Positions 1 through 5,900 of a stretch of DNA of 7,502 nucleotides are shown here, in pieces. Numbering within the stretch: the first letter of the stretch is position 1; every line of letters begins with the position of its first letter. A program made the position numbers and the translations under genes. Location of the stretch: the NCBI GenBank assembly GCA_016303085.1, contig JAEDMI010000122.1:1-7502 (forward strand), written 5' to 3'. The notes beneath the pieces are model-generated. The model saw only the letters and a program-made list of their open reading frames with translations, was not told the origin of the DNA and made no database searches. This stretch comes from Acetatifactor sp. Lineage in GTDB: Bacteria; Bacillota; Clostridia; Lachnospirales; Lachnospiraceae.

Positions 1-1561
1 TCTTTTCGAAGATAGCTTCGGTGAAGGAATTGGTTGGAATCGGAGTATTCGCCTTATCAACATCGAGAGGAACTGCATTCGGAGCATCAGGCGCGCAGCC
101 GCGCAGGGCAATTACCTGAAGCACAGGATGATAAAGGATTTCTACATGGGTGTACTTGGTGAAACGGGCTTTACAAGCTGCATTGAGTTTGATGTTTTTC
201 TTTGAAAGCGTTAGAGACGGTGTCCTGCTGTTCATGAAGTAAACGCCCGGAGGTGCCTCATAGCTGTAGAAAGTCATAGAATCCACTTTGCCATGTGCTT
301 CACCACGCAGGATACTTGCTTTATACTGCAGGTCTTCGAACTCATCATCGGAATATACGCTTGTACAGATATCCTGCAGAGCCTGACTGTTCATACCGCT
401 CCATGCAGGGCAGACGCAGATAAATCCTTTCAGCGCACCCTCTTCGATAACGTGCAAATCGTGGATGCCACCTTTTAACGATCTGCCGCTTGCGGCTACC
501 ATATGTACGGCCTTGGCGATTTCGTAGGTGACGATTCCCTCGTGATGTTCAGGATCGTAGGCGGAGTCACGAGTGTTGTTATTCTTGGTCACCTTCTTGG
601 ACTTGTGGTCAATGACGATGCTCTTTCGCGCTTCGAGGTGTCCCCAACGCCGCTCATTCTGCATGATGTTCTTTACCATGGCGGCATTCCATACGGTATT
701 GCCCTTCAGGGTCGGCCTTGCCTTTTCGGTCAGGATATCGGCAATCTCGCCCAGAGAGTAACCTACAAGGTAGGCAAGGAAGATAAAGCGCACTGTAGTC
801 GCCTCATCCTCCTGGATGATCAACTGACCGTCTTCGGTATGCCGATACCCCAGCAAGTCAGAAACTGGATACTGTCCGGTGCTGATTCTCTGGTCATAGG
901 AGAGAATCATGCGTCTGCTCTTATTGGCGGATTCCCAGTCAGCCAGCATTGCGTGGATCTGGAGCTGGTCGGAGCTTCTGGGGTCGAGGGTGTAGATGTT
1001 CTCGGTTTCGAAGTAAACACCGACGGGATGTGAGGGATTTTTCGTCCTCAGTATCTGGATCTGCTCCAAGCATTCGGACATATTACGAGCAAATCTCGAG
1101 ACACTGGCACAGAGAATAAGATCCATCCGTTTATGGCTGGCATCATCGATCATGCGAAGGAATGCGGGACGCTTTTTGATGGAGACGCCGGAAATGCCCT
1201 CATCACTATAGATTTCCTGCATATCCCAATTGGGGGTCTTTTCAATCTTTTCGGTATAGTATCGAGTCTGGTTCTCAATCGATGAGACCTGTTCAGTGCT
1301 CTTCGTACTGACTCGGGCATACACAGCCACTCGCTTTTGCCCCTCATCCTGAACGGTGGGCAAAGGCTTGGCCGGGATGAATTGTGCCTTTGGGGACGCA
1401 TTGGATGACCAAACTCTACGGCGAATATTTGCCTTGATGATTTCACGGTCTGCATCCTGTGGCCGCCATGTGCTGACAGGCTTTTCTGGGGCAGAGGCAA
1501 CAGCTTCTGCCTCACCGCTTGCTGTTGCTTCCGGCATTTCTTTGAGCTTATCAGTATCCAT
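1..1561 (-). CDS. Large serine recombinase, 3' end beyond window
   Basis: Site-specific serine recombinase, likely the integrase/excisionase of a mobile element. The frame is open for 520 codons from ATG at 1561 to the left edge, so the C-terminus is missing. After an acidic, proline-containing extension of about 75 residues comes the resolvase catalytic domain (about 78-225). It has YARVST with the presumed nucleophile Ser85, the GISG motif near 122 and SRFARN at 155-160. A recombinase DNA-binding domain follows (about 235-345). The usual CxxC zinc ribbon is not seen. Instead there is a stretch with EGALKGF (374-380) and then a further domain (about 420-515, with KNIKLNAACKARF and ILYHPVLQVIALR). 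I recall that domain from clostridial recombinases but cannot name it. The start has AGGAG at 1572-1576 and overlaps the preceding gene by 11 nt, suggesting translational coupling. Catalytic motifs are intact, so it is probably active. Confidence 0.93.
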   Translation of the reverse strand, partial: MDTDKLKEMPEATASGEAEAVASAPEKPVSTWRPQDADREIIKANIRRRVWSSNASPKAQFIPAKPLPTVQDEGQKRVAVYARVSTKSTEQVSSIENQTRYYTEKIEKTPNWDMQEIYSDEGISGVSIKKRPAFLRMIDDASHKRMDLILCASVSRFARNMSECLEQIQILRTKNPSHPVGVYFETENIYTLDPRSSDQLQIHAMLADWESANKSRRMILSYDQRISTGQYPVSDLLGYRHTEDGQLIIQEDEATTVRFIFLAYLVGYSLGEIADILTEKARPTLKGNTVWNAAMVKNIMQNERRWGHLEARKSIVIDHKSKKVTKNNNTRDSAYDPEHHEGIVTYEIAKAVHMVAASGRSLKGGIHDLHVIEEGALKGFICVCPAWSGMNSQALQDICTSVYSDDEFEDLQYKASILRGEAHGKVDSMTFYSYEAPPGVYFMNSRTPSLTLSKKNIKLNAACKARFTKYTHVEILYHPVLQVIALRGCAPDAPNAVPLDVDKANTPIPTNSFTEAIFEK

Positions 1562-2057
1562 GGGTTCCACTCTCCTGCGGTACGTATTTATCGATGCCGA
1601 GGAATACATCCTCCAGCCATTTTCGGTATTCGTCGGGATTTATCTCTGTGAAACTTCTTGCCATTCGATAGAGTTCTTCTCTCTGATGGTCATCGTTCGC
1701 GATTGTGTTGATGTTGTATTGCTCATCTTCGGTGATGATGTGAATAGGATTCGCCATGTCAAAGAGGTACCGCAACAAACTGCAGAACTCTCCGGTGTTG
1801 GCTGCAAGATACGCTCTCGTCTGTGTTGCGATGCAGTCGATTTTCCCTTCTCTGCAGTCATTGATCAGGCGCAACATTTCGGGCCGGTTCTTGATTTCCT
1901 TCCGTCCGGTGATATCGATATAAACATCCACAAGCTCGAAATCAGGGTGTCCTTCAAACTTCTTCTCGTAGTATTGATGGTGATACGGGATGGCAGTATC
2001 TCGGCTACGCTCCCAGAGCTTTGCCAACTTTACATATCCAGCTACTCGATATCGCAT
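1551..2057 (-). CDS. Catalytically dead serine-recombinase-like protein
   Basis: A 168-residue protein with the layout of the serine-recombinase catalytic domain and nothing after it. The N-terminal strand (VAGYVKLAKLW) matches the family's GYVRVST strand, but the nucleophile position is Ala12. The next conserved block is recognisable as DITG...NRPEMLRLINDCREGKIDCI (about 48-76). Where active enzymes have SRFxRN this protein has RAYLAAN (about 80-86), so the catalytic arginines are gone too. The tail (about 120-168) is short, and no DNA-binding domain, zinc ribbon or coiled coil is visible. The start has GGGAGGT at 2066-2072 with 8 nt spacing. It overlaps the ATPase gene by 16 nt and the large recombinase gene by 11 nt, so it is probably made together with both. 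Inferred role: partner or directionality subunit of the large recombinase. I recall close relatives in clostridial elements, which would argue for a conserved function rather than decay. Confidence 0.85.
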   Translation of the reverse strand: MRYRVAGYVKLAKLWERSRDTAIPYHHQYYEKKFEGHPDFELVDVYIDITGRKEIKNRPEMLRLINDCREGKIDCIATQTRAYLAANTGEFCSLLRYLFDMANPIHIITEDEQYNINTIANDDHQREELYRMARSFTEINPDEYRKWLEDVFLGIDKYVPQESGTHGY

Positions 2058-3037
2058 ACTGAATGACCTCCCGTTCTTTGTTCATAGTTCCCGTCCAAAG
2101 ACCAGAACCACGCAGAACCAATGCGATGTGACTTGACGCCAAGTGCTTTCTTAGCGCTCTCAACGGTTCTTTGACCAATACTCAATTTTGCTAAGTCGCC
2201 AATAATGTCTTTTGCGGGAGCGGGACCATCTGCGAGGATATCGACAATAAAGCTACGCGCGAGATCCAATTTGGATATGTTTGCATCCTCATTCTTGACA
2301 GAATCTCCCATGGCACATTTACCAATCCATGTAAAGCCACGTTTTTCATCCATACGGAAGGCAATCGGGCTTCCTTCAGCGGCAAGACTGCTTTTAACCG
2401 GAAACATATACCGCAGATTTGGATCTGCATTATCCCTTGCAATCATAAGGACGCTTCTTGAGATTGCTGCTATGTCAATGCTCCCCAAACTTCTATACAG
2501 GTTCTTTCCACCGACACCTTTATTCATGTGACCAATCATAACAACGGCACAATTATTTCTAGCGGCCACATTTGCCAGCTTGCGAAGGACTGTGCGCACA
2601 CGAACGGCATTTTGCATATCACCGTCTTGTGCCATAAAAGCCTGTAATGGATCTATGATAAGCAGTCGAGCTTTCGTTTCCTTTATGGCCTGCTCGATGC
2701 GCTGATCTTCTAATGTAAGCTGTTCGCTTTCATCTGCAATAAATGCAATTCGGGAGCAGTCAGCTCCCGCAGCAACTAATCGAGGTTTGATGGTATCTGC
2801 GACATTATCCTCCGCACATTGGTAAATCACCGTTTGGGGGGTACCCGCATCCGAAGTCCCTGGCATGGCCTCACCATTAGTTAATCGAGCGGCTACATTG
2901 ATAATGAAGGTTGATTTTCCTTCGCCGGGATCACCTTGCAGCAAGGTTAGCTTTCCGTAAGGAATATACGGATACCATAACCAGTCGACTTTTTTGCTTT
3001 CGACTGATGAATAGTACACGCATAAAGCCTCGTTCAC
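2042..3037 (-). CDS. RepA-like AAA_25 family ATPase (hexameric helicase type)
   Basis: RecA-fold ATPase of the AAA_25/RepA type, known from plasmid and element replication as ring-shaped helicases or helicase loaders. With the chosen start it has 331 residues: Walker A GDPGEGKST at 35-43, an acidic YQCAEDN at 72-78, Walker B RLLIIDP at 124-130, and MIGHMNKG at 167-174 as the likely sensor. The C-terminal part from about 250 (DILADGPAPAKDII...GQRTVESAKKALGV) looks like a winged helix. The frame also opens at GTG 3046, but that codon directly abuts the ribosome site GAGGAGGT. GTG at 3037 has proper 9-nt spacing and was chosen. It is the first gene of the operon behind the promoter at 3078-3106 and overlaps the dead recombinase gene by 16 nt. 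No primase domain is seen. Inferred role: replicating or unwinding the excised element. Confidence 0.92.
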   Translation of the reverse strand: MNEALCVYYSSVESKKVDWLWYPYIPYGKLTLLQGDPGEGKSTFIINVAARLTNGEAMPGTSDAGTPQTVIYQCAEDNVADTIKPRLVAAGADCSRIAFIADESEQLTLEDQRIEQAIKETKARLLIIDPLQAFMAQDGDMQNAVRVRTVLRKLANVAARNNCAVVMIGHMNKGVGGKNLYRSLGSIDIAAISRSVLMIARDNADPNLRYMFPVKSSLAAEGSPIAFRMDEKRGFTWIGKCAMGDSVKNEDANISKLDLARSFIVDILADGPAPAKDIIGDLAKLSIGQRTVESAKKALGVKSHRIGSAWFWSLDGNYEQRTGGHSVCDIE

Positions 3038-3059
3038 GGATAACACCTCCTCGCAACAT

Positions 3060-3100
3060 AATAACCATTACGGAGATATTATATAGCCAATATGGTTATT
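3060..3100. promoter_or_regulatory. Candidate operator: 9-bp inverted repeat AATAACCAT / ATGGTTATT
   Basis: AATAACCAT at 3060-3068 and ATGGTTATT at 3092-3100 form a perfect inverted repeat with 23 bp between the arms and centres 32 bp apart, about three helical turns. The right arm fills the -35/-10 spacer of the minus-strand promoter and the left arm lies just downstream of its expected start point. A related half-site, TTAACCA, occurs at about 3114-3120 toward the divergent regulator. Binding of a dimeric regulator, most simply the adjacent XRE protein, could repress the operon. That link is inference; the repeat itself is seen. Confidence 0.6.
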
Positions 3101-3106
3101 CGTCAA
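3078..3106 (-). promoter_or_regulatory. Promoter of the ATPase-recombinase operon
   Basis: On the minus strand, TTGACG (3101-3106) and TATAAT (3078-3083) are separated by exactly 17 bp, a near-consensus sigma-A promoter. It lies about 40 bp upstream of the ATPase start, with GAGGAGGT in between. A perfect inverted repeat has one arm in the spacer and the other near the expected transcription start. Confidence 0.8.
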
Positions 3107-3129
3107 CAAGAAATTAACCAAAACGGACA

Positions 3130-3158
3130 TACTTATATAACCGCACCGGTAGTATAAT
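3130..3158 (+). promoter_or_regulatory. Candidate promoter of the XRE regulator
   Basis: A perfect TATAAT at 3153-3158 lies about 28 bp upstream of the regulator's start. With a 17-bp spacer the -35 position reads TACTTA (3130-3135), a weak match. The ribosome site GGGAGG follows at 3173-3178. The promoter is divergent from the operon promoter and close to the candidate operator, so autoregulation is plausible. Confidence 0.5.
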
Positions 3159-3186
3159 CAAGTCAGTTACACGGGAGGTGTATGCC

Positions 3187-3492
3187 GTGAATTTGAAAGA
3201 CTTACGCACAAAACGTAGCCTTACACAACAGCAGGTGGCAGATGCCATTGGCTGTAGTGTTATGGTGTACAGCAGATATGAGAGAGAAACCAGACAGCCT
3301 TCGATTGATGTCCTCATCAGACTGTCTGATTTGTTTGGCGTCACTATTGATTATTTAGTTGGCAAGGAGCAAGTAGAGGACGGAACGCTGTCCTCTTATG
3401 AACGAGCCCTAGTGGTTGCAGCTCGCAATGCAGACGACCGCGCAAGGGAAGATGCACTTCATTTGCTCGAATCACATACAAGCCCAGACTAA
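3187..3492 (+). CDS. XRE-family helix-turn-helix regulator
   Basis: Small DNA-binding protein of the Cro/CI (XRE) type, 101 residues. The helix-turn-helix domain covers about residues 3-58: LKDLRTKRSLTQQQVADAIG, then the recognition helix region VMVYSRYERETRQPS, then the closing helices LSDLFGVTIDYLVGK. The remaining 40 residues are charged and may serve dimerisation. The frame also opens at GTG 3178, but that codon lies inside the ribosome site GGGAGGTG. GTG at 3187 has suitable spacing of 8 nt from GGGAGG and was chosen. The gene is divergent from the ATPase-recombinase operon, a standard arrangement for an element's own repressor. The target site is inferred to be the inverted repeat at 3060-3100. 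Confidence 0.92.
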   Translation: MNLKDLRTKRSLTQQQVADAIGCSVMVYSRYERETRQPSIDVLIRLSDLFGVTIDYLVGKEQVEDGTLSSYERALVVAARNADDRAREDALHLLESHTSPD

Positions 3493-3509
3493 TCAGACTT
3501 GGCTTGTAT
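3476..3509. repeat. Inverted repeat across the stop codon of the XRE gene
   Basis: ATACAAGCC (3476-3484) and GGCTTGTAT (3501-3509) are perfect 9-bp complements separated by 16 nt that contain two AGACT repeats. The stem would form in the mRNA across the TAA stop. No T-run follows, so it is not a classic terminator by itself. It may stabilise the 3' end or be a DNA site. Confidence 0.55.
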
Positions 3510-3563
3510 ACTCAATCGCTTTCGAGTATTATTTAAGTGCGGTTAAATGGTGCAAAAGGAAAA

Positions 3564-3602
3564 TTAAGACCGCAAAATTAGATGGCGATTTTGCGGTTTT
3601 CT
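3564..3602 (+). terminator. Intrinsic terminator after the XRE gene
   Basis: ACCGCAAAAT (3569-3578) pairs perfectly with ATTTTGCGGT (3588-3597) around a 9-nt loop. The pairing extends outward through a G-T and A-T pairs into a TTTT run. It sits about 75 bp after the XRE stop and before the cargo genes, separating two transcription units. Confidence 0.75.
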
Positions 3603-3710
3603 CATACCCTGAGTGCATCTTGATTTCTTGCGGCCTTCATGCAAATAATTGAAAGGCGTATTCATCGAGAAGTGTGTTCTGGAAAGCCACATCTCTTATT
3701 CAAACGATAT

Positions 3711-3739
3711 TTTTGCTAATTCTATGGGAAGAGTATACA
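3711..3739 (+). promoter_or_regulatory. Weak candidate promoter of the YjbR/pRiA4b gene pair
   Basis: TATACA at 3734-3739 is a good -10 match and TTTTGC at 3711-3716 a poor -35, with 17 bp between them. It is about 70 bp upstream of the YjbR-family start and downstream of the terminator, where a promoter is expected. No better candidate was seen in the gap. Confidence 0.3.
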
Positions 3740-3811
3740 GCGGTCTTGCATGGGGATTAGGCCGCAAATTTTGGTCAATTTTTTGCAGACTTGGGAGGGT
3801 GGTGTCAATCC

Positions 3812-4165
3812 ATGGGCAGTACCAGAGAAGAGCTTTTTGATCTGGCAAAAGGGCTATATGGAACCGAGCCGGATTATCCATGGGGAGACAACAATGCCGT
3901 GCTGCGGCATCAACCGTCCCGGAAATGGTACGCAGTTATATTGGAAGTAGGCAGGTCAAAGCTTGGCCTCTCCGGTGAAGGAACCGTGGATGTTGTCAAT
4001 GTTAAATGTGACCCCCTGCTCTCAGGCACTTTGCGACAGGAGCCGGGGATTTTTCCGGCCTATCATATGAATAAGGAAAAATGGATCAGCATCCTTCTTG
4101 ACGGCTCGGTAGATGCTGAATTGATGAAGAGTTTGTTGGAAATGAGTCATCAACTGACTAAATGA
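3812..4165 (+). CDS. MmcQ/YjbR family protein
   Basis: A 117-residue protein of the MmcQ/YjbR family, a small fold resembling phosphothreonine- or DNA-binding proteins. Its biochemical role is not settled in most bacteria. Family features in order: an N-terminal helix with FDLAKGLYG, then DYPWGDNNAVLRH (about 21-33), a KWYAVIL strand, VVNVKCDP (the family's V-x-lKcdP block), the LRQEPGIFPAYHMNKEKW block (about 77-94), and a C-terminal helix ending in LLEMSHQL. Length is normal for the family. The start is ATG at 3812, with GGGAGG at 3793-3798; the 13-nt spacing is slightly long. The longer frame from TTG 3791 would begin inside that ribosome site. It is followed after 39 bp by the pRiA4b-like gene and is probably co-transcribed with it. 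Likely cargo, or a chromosomal gene flanking the element. Confidence 0.85.
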   Translation: MGSTREELFDLAKGLYGTEPDYPWGDNNAVLRHQPSRKWYAVILEVGRSKLGLSGEGTVDVVNVKCDPLLSGTLRQEPGIFPAYHMNKEKWISILLDGSVDAELMKSLLEMSHQLTK

Positions 4166-4204
4166 TAATACGCGCACGATTACATACAGGAGGAGGGACA
4201 ACCT

Positions 4205-4936
4205 ATGGCATCTCAACCGATCTACCAGATTTATGCAGAGCTTGCTGATTATGAGCCGAAAATGTGGCGGCGCTTTCAGGTGATGCAGAACATCTCCATC
4301 GCTCGTCTGGGTTACATCATAATGACGCTTTTTGAAATGCAGGCAAGTCATCTGTTCTGCATTGAAGTTCCGTATCGATCAAACTACATTCAGCATAAGG
4401 AGAAGCAAGGTGCCCCCACAACAGATGAGCTAGTAACCTTTATTCGGCCTGTGCTTCGATACGAAGTGCAGAACGAATGGTCCGCTGAGTTCGTAGATGT
4501 GCAATCAATGGATGCCTGCTCCAACAAGCTCTACAAAGTTCTGGAGAACGAAGGCGACAGGGCTTCCATGCAGTACGATTACGGCGATGGCTGGGAAATC
4601 AATTTGACTGTTGAGAAAATCTTTCAGGATACCGAGCTGCCCGGCAAGGAGCTTCCACGAGTGCTTGATGGCGCAGGCTATGGCATCATTGAAGATTGCG
4701 GCGGCACCGGTGGCCTCGAAGACATTGCAGAAGCGTTCAAGAAAGGCTCCGGGGAAATGTACGATACCTATTCTCAGTGGTTAGGTGTCGAAGAACTGGA
4801 TCTTGCAACCTTCGATTTGGAGGATATGAATTTCCGCTTGAAGAAGGTGCCCAGAATATACTCTGATGCATATGAATTGAATCTCCAACCGTCTGATTAT
4901 TCCATGCGAATTCTGACGAGGGAGTATCTAAAGTGA
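4205..4936 (+). CDS. Plasmid pRiA4b ORF-3-like protein
   Basis: A 243-residue protein of the PRiA4_ORF3 family, common on plasmids and elements but without an established function. It shows the family's N-terminal YQIYAELADYEPKMWRRF (7-24), where family members read '...PpiWRRv', a weakly kept LGYIIMTLFEM...HLF helix (35-51), the hallmark YDYGDGWE (124-131) and IEDCGGTGG (162-170). The tail from about 185 to 243 is longer than the core domain and acidic in its first part. The ribosome site GGAGGAGGG at 4189-4197 has 7-nt spacing to ATG 4205. It is downstream of the YjbR-family gene and probably in the same transcript. It converges on the minus-strand small-gene cluster with only 16 bp between the stops. 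Confidence 0.9.
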   Translation: MASQPIYQIYAELADYEPKMWRRFQVMQNISIARLGYIIMTLFEMQASHLFCIEVPYRSNYIQHKEKQGAPTTDELVTFIRPVLRYEVQNEWSAEFVDVQSMDACSNKLYKVLENEGDRASMQYDYGDGWEINLTVEKIFQDTELPGKELPRVLDGAGYGIIEDCGGTGGLEDIAEAFKKGSGEMYDTYSQWLGVEELDLATFDLEDMNFRLKKVPRIYSDAYELNLQPSDYSMRILTREYLK

Positions 4937-4955
4937 GCCGTCCTTTCCAGGCTCA
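4934..4955. repeat. Hairpin joining two convergent stop codons
   Basis: TGAGCC (4934-4939) and GGCTCA (4950-4955) form a perfect 6-bp inverted repeat with a 10-nt loop. The left arm contains the TGA of the plus-strand gene and the right arm contains the TGA of the minus-strand gene. It may act weakly as a two-way 3'-end structure. No strong T-run follows on either side. Confidence 0.4.
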
Positions 4956-5315
4956 ATATAGTGTCCACCAATAATCAAACAGGCGGCGGTAAGCATTGCC
5001 CTTGCGGGGCAAGTCTAACCGTCGCCTGAATTTTCGACTGGTTTCTCGCTTCATCCACCGCTGGCAGTTGCTGTTCTTCTTATACTTGATGTACTTGCCA
5101 CTGTGAAGCAACGTGCGGCCATCAAAGCCCCAGTCTACATATCCGGCATGAGGCGCATATTGCCTTGTTACGATTTTCAGAAGGTCATCGTTTTTCTTGA
5201 TATGCATTCGCCGACGATATGCCTGTCCGGTCCGACGCTTGGATACAGGGGGAAGAGATGCAAGGCGCTGCTCCTCAATCTGTGCGAGTCTCTCGTTTAA
5301 TTCGATTTCTGTCAT
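4953..5315 (-). CDS. Conserved basic hypothetical protein of clostridial elements
   Basis: A 120-residue, strongly basic protein with no named domain. It starts with an acidic helix (TEIELNERLAQIEEQRLASL), followed by PPVSKRRTGQAYRRRM (about 23-38), PHAGYVDWGFDGRTL (about 55-69), KYIKYKKNSN and a C-terminal end RRRLDLPRKGNAYRR...YWWTLY. From memory this pattern, especially the AGYVD block and the WWTLY end, recurs in hypothetical proteins of clostridial plasmids and elements. ATG 5315 is preferred because GGGAGG lies just upstream, although the 4-nt spacing is short. The frame stays open to 5339 without a better site. Its first 41 nt overlap the end of the 54-residue gene. The many Arg and Lys residues suggest nucleic-acid contact, which is inference. 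Confidence 0.8.
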   Translation of the reverse strand: MTEIELNERLAQIEEQRLASLPPVSKRRTGQAYRRRMHIKKNDDLLKIVTRQYAPHAGYVDWGFDGRTLLHSGKYIKYKKNSNCQRWMKRETSRKFRRRLDLPRKGNAYRRLFDYWWTLY

Positions 5316-5439
5316 AGGCCCTCCCATTCGGCACGACACGAGTCACAGGCGAAATGCCGTTCCATGACCCGCGCTGTTTGTTATGAAACTCCTTCTGGGC
5401 TTTCTTACTTTGTTTGGAGAGCGGAACCATTCGGCGCAT
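5275..5439 (-). CDS. Small basic conserved hypothetical protein
   Basis: A 54-residue protein squeezed between two neighbours, overlapping the upstream gene by 35 nt and the downstream gene by 41 nt. The sequence has KKAQKEFHNKQRGSWNGISP and VTRVVPNGRAY in its middle. I recognise this wording from tiny hypothetical proteins on clostridial elements, which is why I accept it as a gene despite the overlaps. ATG 5439 was chosen because GGAGGTG at 5449-5455 lies 9 nt upstream. The frame opens earlier, at 5457, inside that ribosome site. It is highly basic, has no membrane segment and no assigned function. Confidence 0.7.
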   Translation of the reverse strand: MRRMVPLSKQSKKAQKEFHNKQRGSWNGISPVTRVVPNGRAYDRNRIKRETRTD

Positions 5440-5779
5440 AGCGATCAACACCTCCATTTGCTTTCGCAGTTTCCAACTTGTTTCTAAGTTCTGCGCAGAA
5501 AGTCAGGTAATCCTGATATCCGCACAGAAGCATCTTATTGGGCAACTCCTTAATGGCGCTCAGAAACTTTGGCGTATCTTTCTTTCTGCATTTACACATG
5601 ATCACTCGGTAGGGGCTATCATCTTTGCCAAACTCAGCGCTGAACCAGACTCGAACCTTGTGTCGAACAAAGAGCGAATCGGCCAGGTACTCGTCAGTAT
5701 CAATAATGGCAAAGTGATTATAGAGAAGAGAGAAGCGTTCCAATGTCCAACAGCAGTCACGGTTATAGTCCTGATTCAC
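5405..5779 (-). CDS. Hypothetical protein, first gene of small minus-strand cluster
   Basis: A 124-residue protein without a family I can name. It is mixed alpha/beta in character, with FAIIDTDEYLADSLFVRHKVRVWFSAEFG (about 27-55), VIMCKCRKKDTPKFLSAI (about 61-78) and a C-terminal helix with CGYQDYLTFCAELRNKLE. The frame opens at ATG 5803, but GGAGGTG (5784-5790) lies downstream of that codon and 6 nt before GTG 5779, so GTG 5779 is the likely start. It heads a three-gene overlapping cluster (124, 54 and 120 residues) and is divergent from the interrupted XRE gene. I have a vague memory of similar proteins on clostridial elements; function unknown. Confidence 0.75.
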   Translation of the reverse strand: MNQDYNRDCCWTLERFSLLYNHFAIIDTDEYLADSLFVRHKVRVWFSAEFGKDDSPYRVIMCKCRKKDTPKFLSAIKELPNKMLLCGYQDYLTFCAELRNKLETAKANGGVDRYAPNGSALQTK

Positions 5780-5828
5780 GAAGCACCTCCGGTTATGTAT
5801 CATTCTTATTACAATTTCTGTTTTGCTC

Positions 5829-5857
5829 TTGCTTTTTCGCCGGCTATCGTTTATTCT
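5829..5857 (+). promoter_or_regulatory. Candidate promoter of the interrupted XRE gene
   Basis: TTGCTT (5829-5834) and TATTCT (5852-5857) are spaced by 17 bp and sit about 45 bp upstream of the ATG at 5901, a plausible sigma-A promoter. An imperfect dyad just downstream (GTACTCCC ... GGGAAATAC, about 5862-5882) could be an operator. Confidence 0.45.
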
Positions 5858-5900
5858 GAGGTACTCCCTTTTGGGAAATACTTATTTGGAGGCGATTGCC

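Larger units (their letters stand above)
3493..3811. other. Gene-free stretch between XRE regulator and cargo genes
   Basis: About 320 bp with no convincing gene. It holds the right arm of the inverted repeat at the XRE stop, a 6-bp hairpin ATACTC/GAGTAT just beyond it, the terminator at 3564-3602 and the leader of the YjbR-family gene. The open frame at about 3649-3840 shows no recognisable family and no good ribosome site. It was rejected as a gene. Confidence 0.6.

Noticed and set aside
503..1033. Plus-strand open frame of 176 codons
   Set aside because: It lies antisense to the large serine recombinase, whose minus-strand frame has unmistakable catalytic motifs. The product has no family likeness and no ribosome site.
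1356..2066. Plus-strand open frame of 236 codons
   Set aside because: It is antisense to both recombinase-type genes and is a composition-driven mirror of them.
3649..3840. Plus-strand open frame of 63 codons before the YjbR-family gene
   Set aside because: It starts with TTG without a good ribosome site, resembles nothing I know, and runs into the YjbR gene out of frame.
4993..5012. Short GC hairpin CCTTGCGGGGCAAG
   Set aside because: It is inside the coding region of the 120-residue gene and is explained by its codons (LPRKG region).
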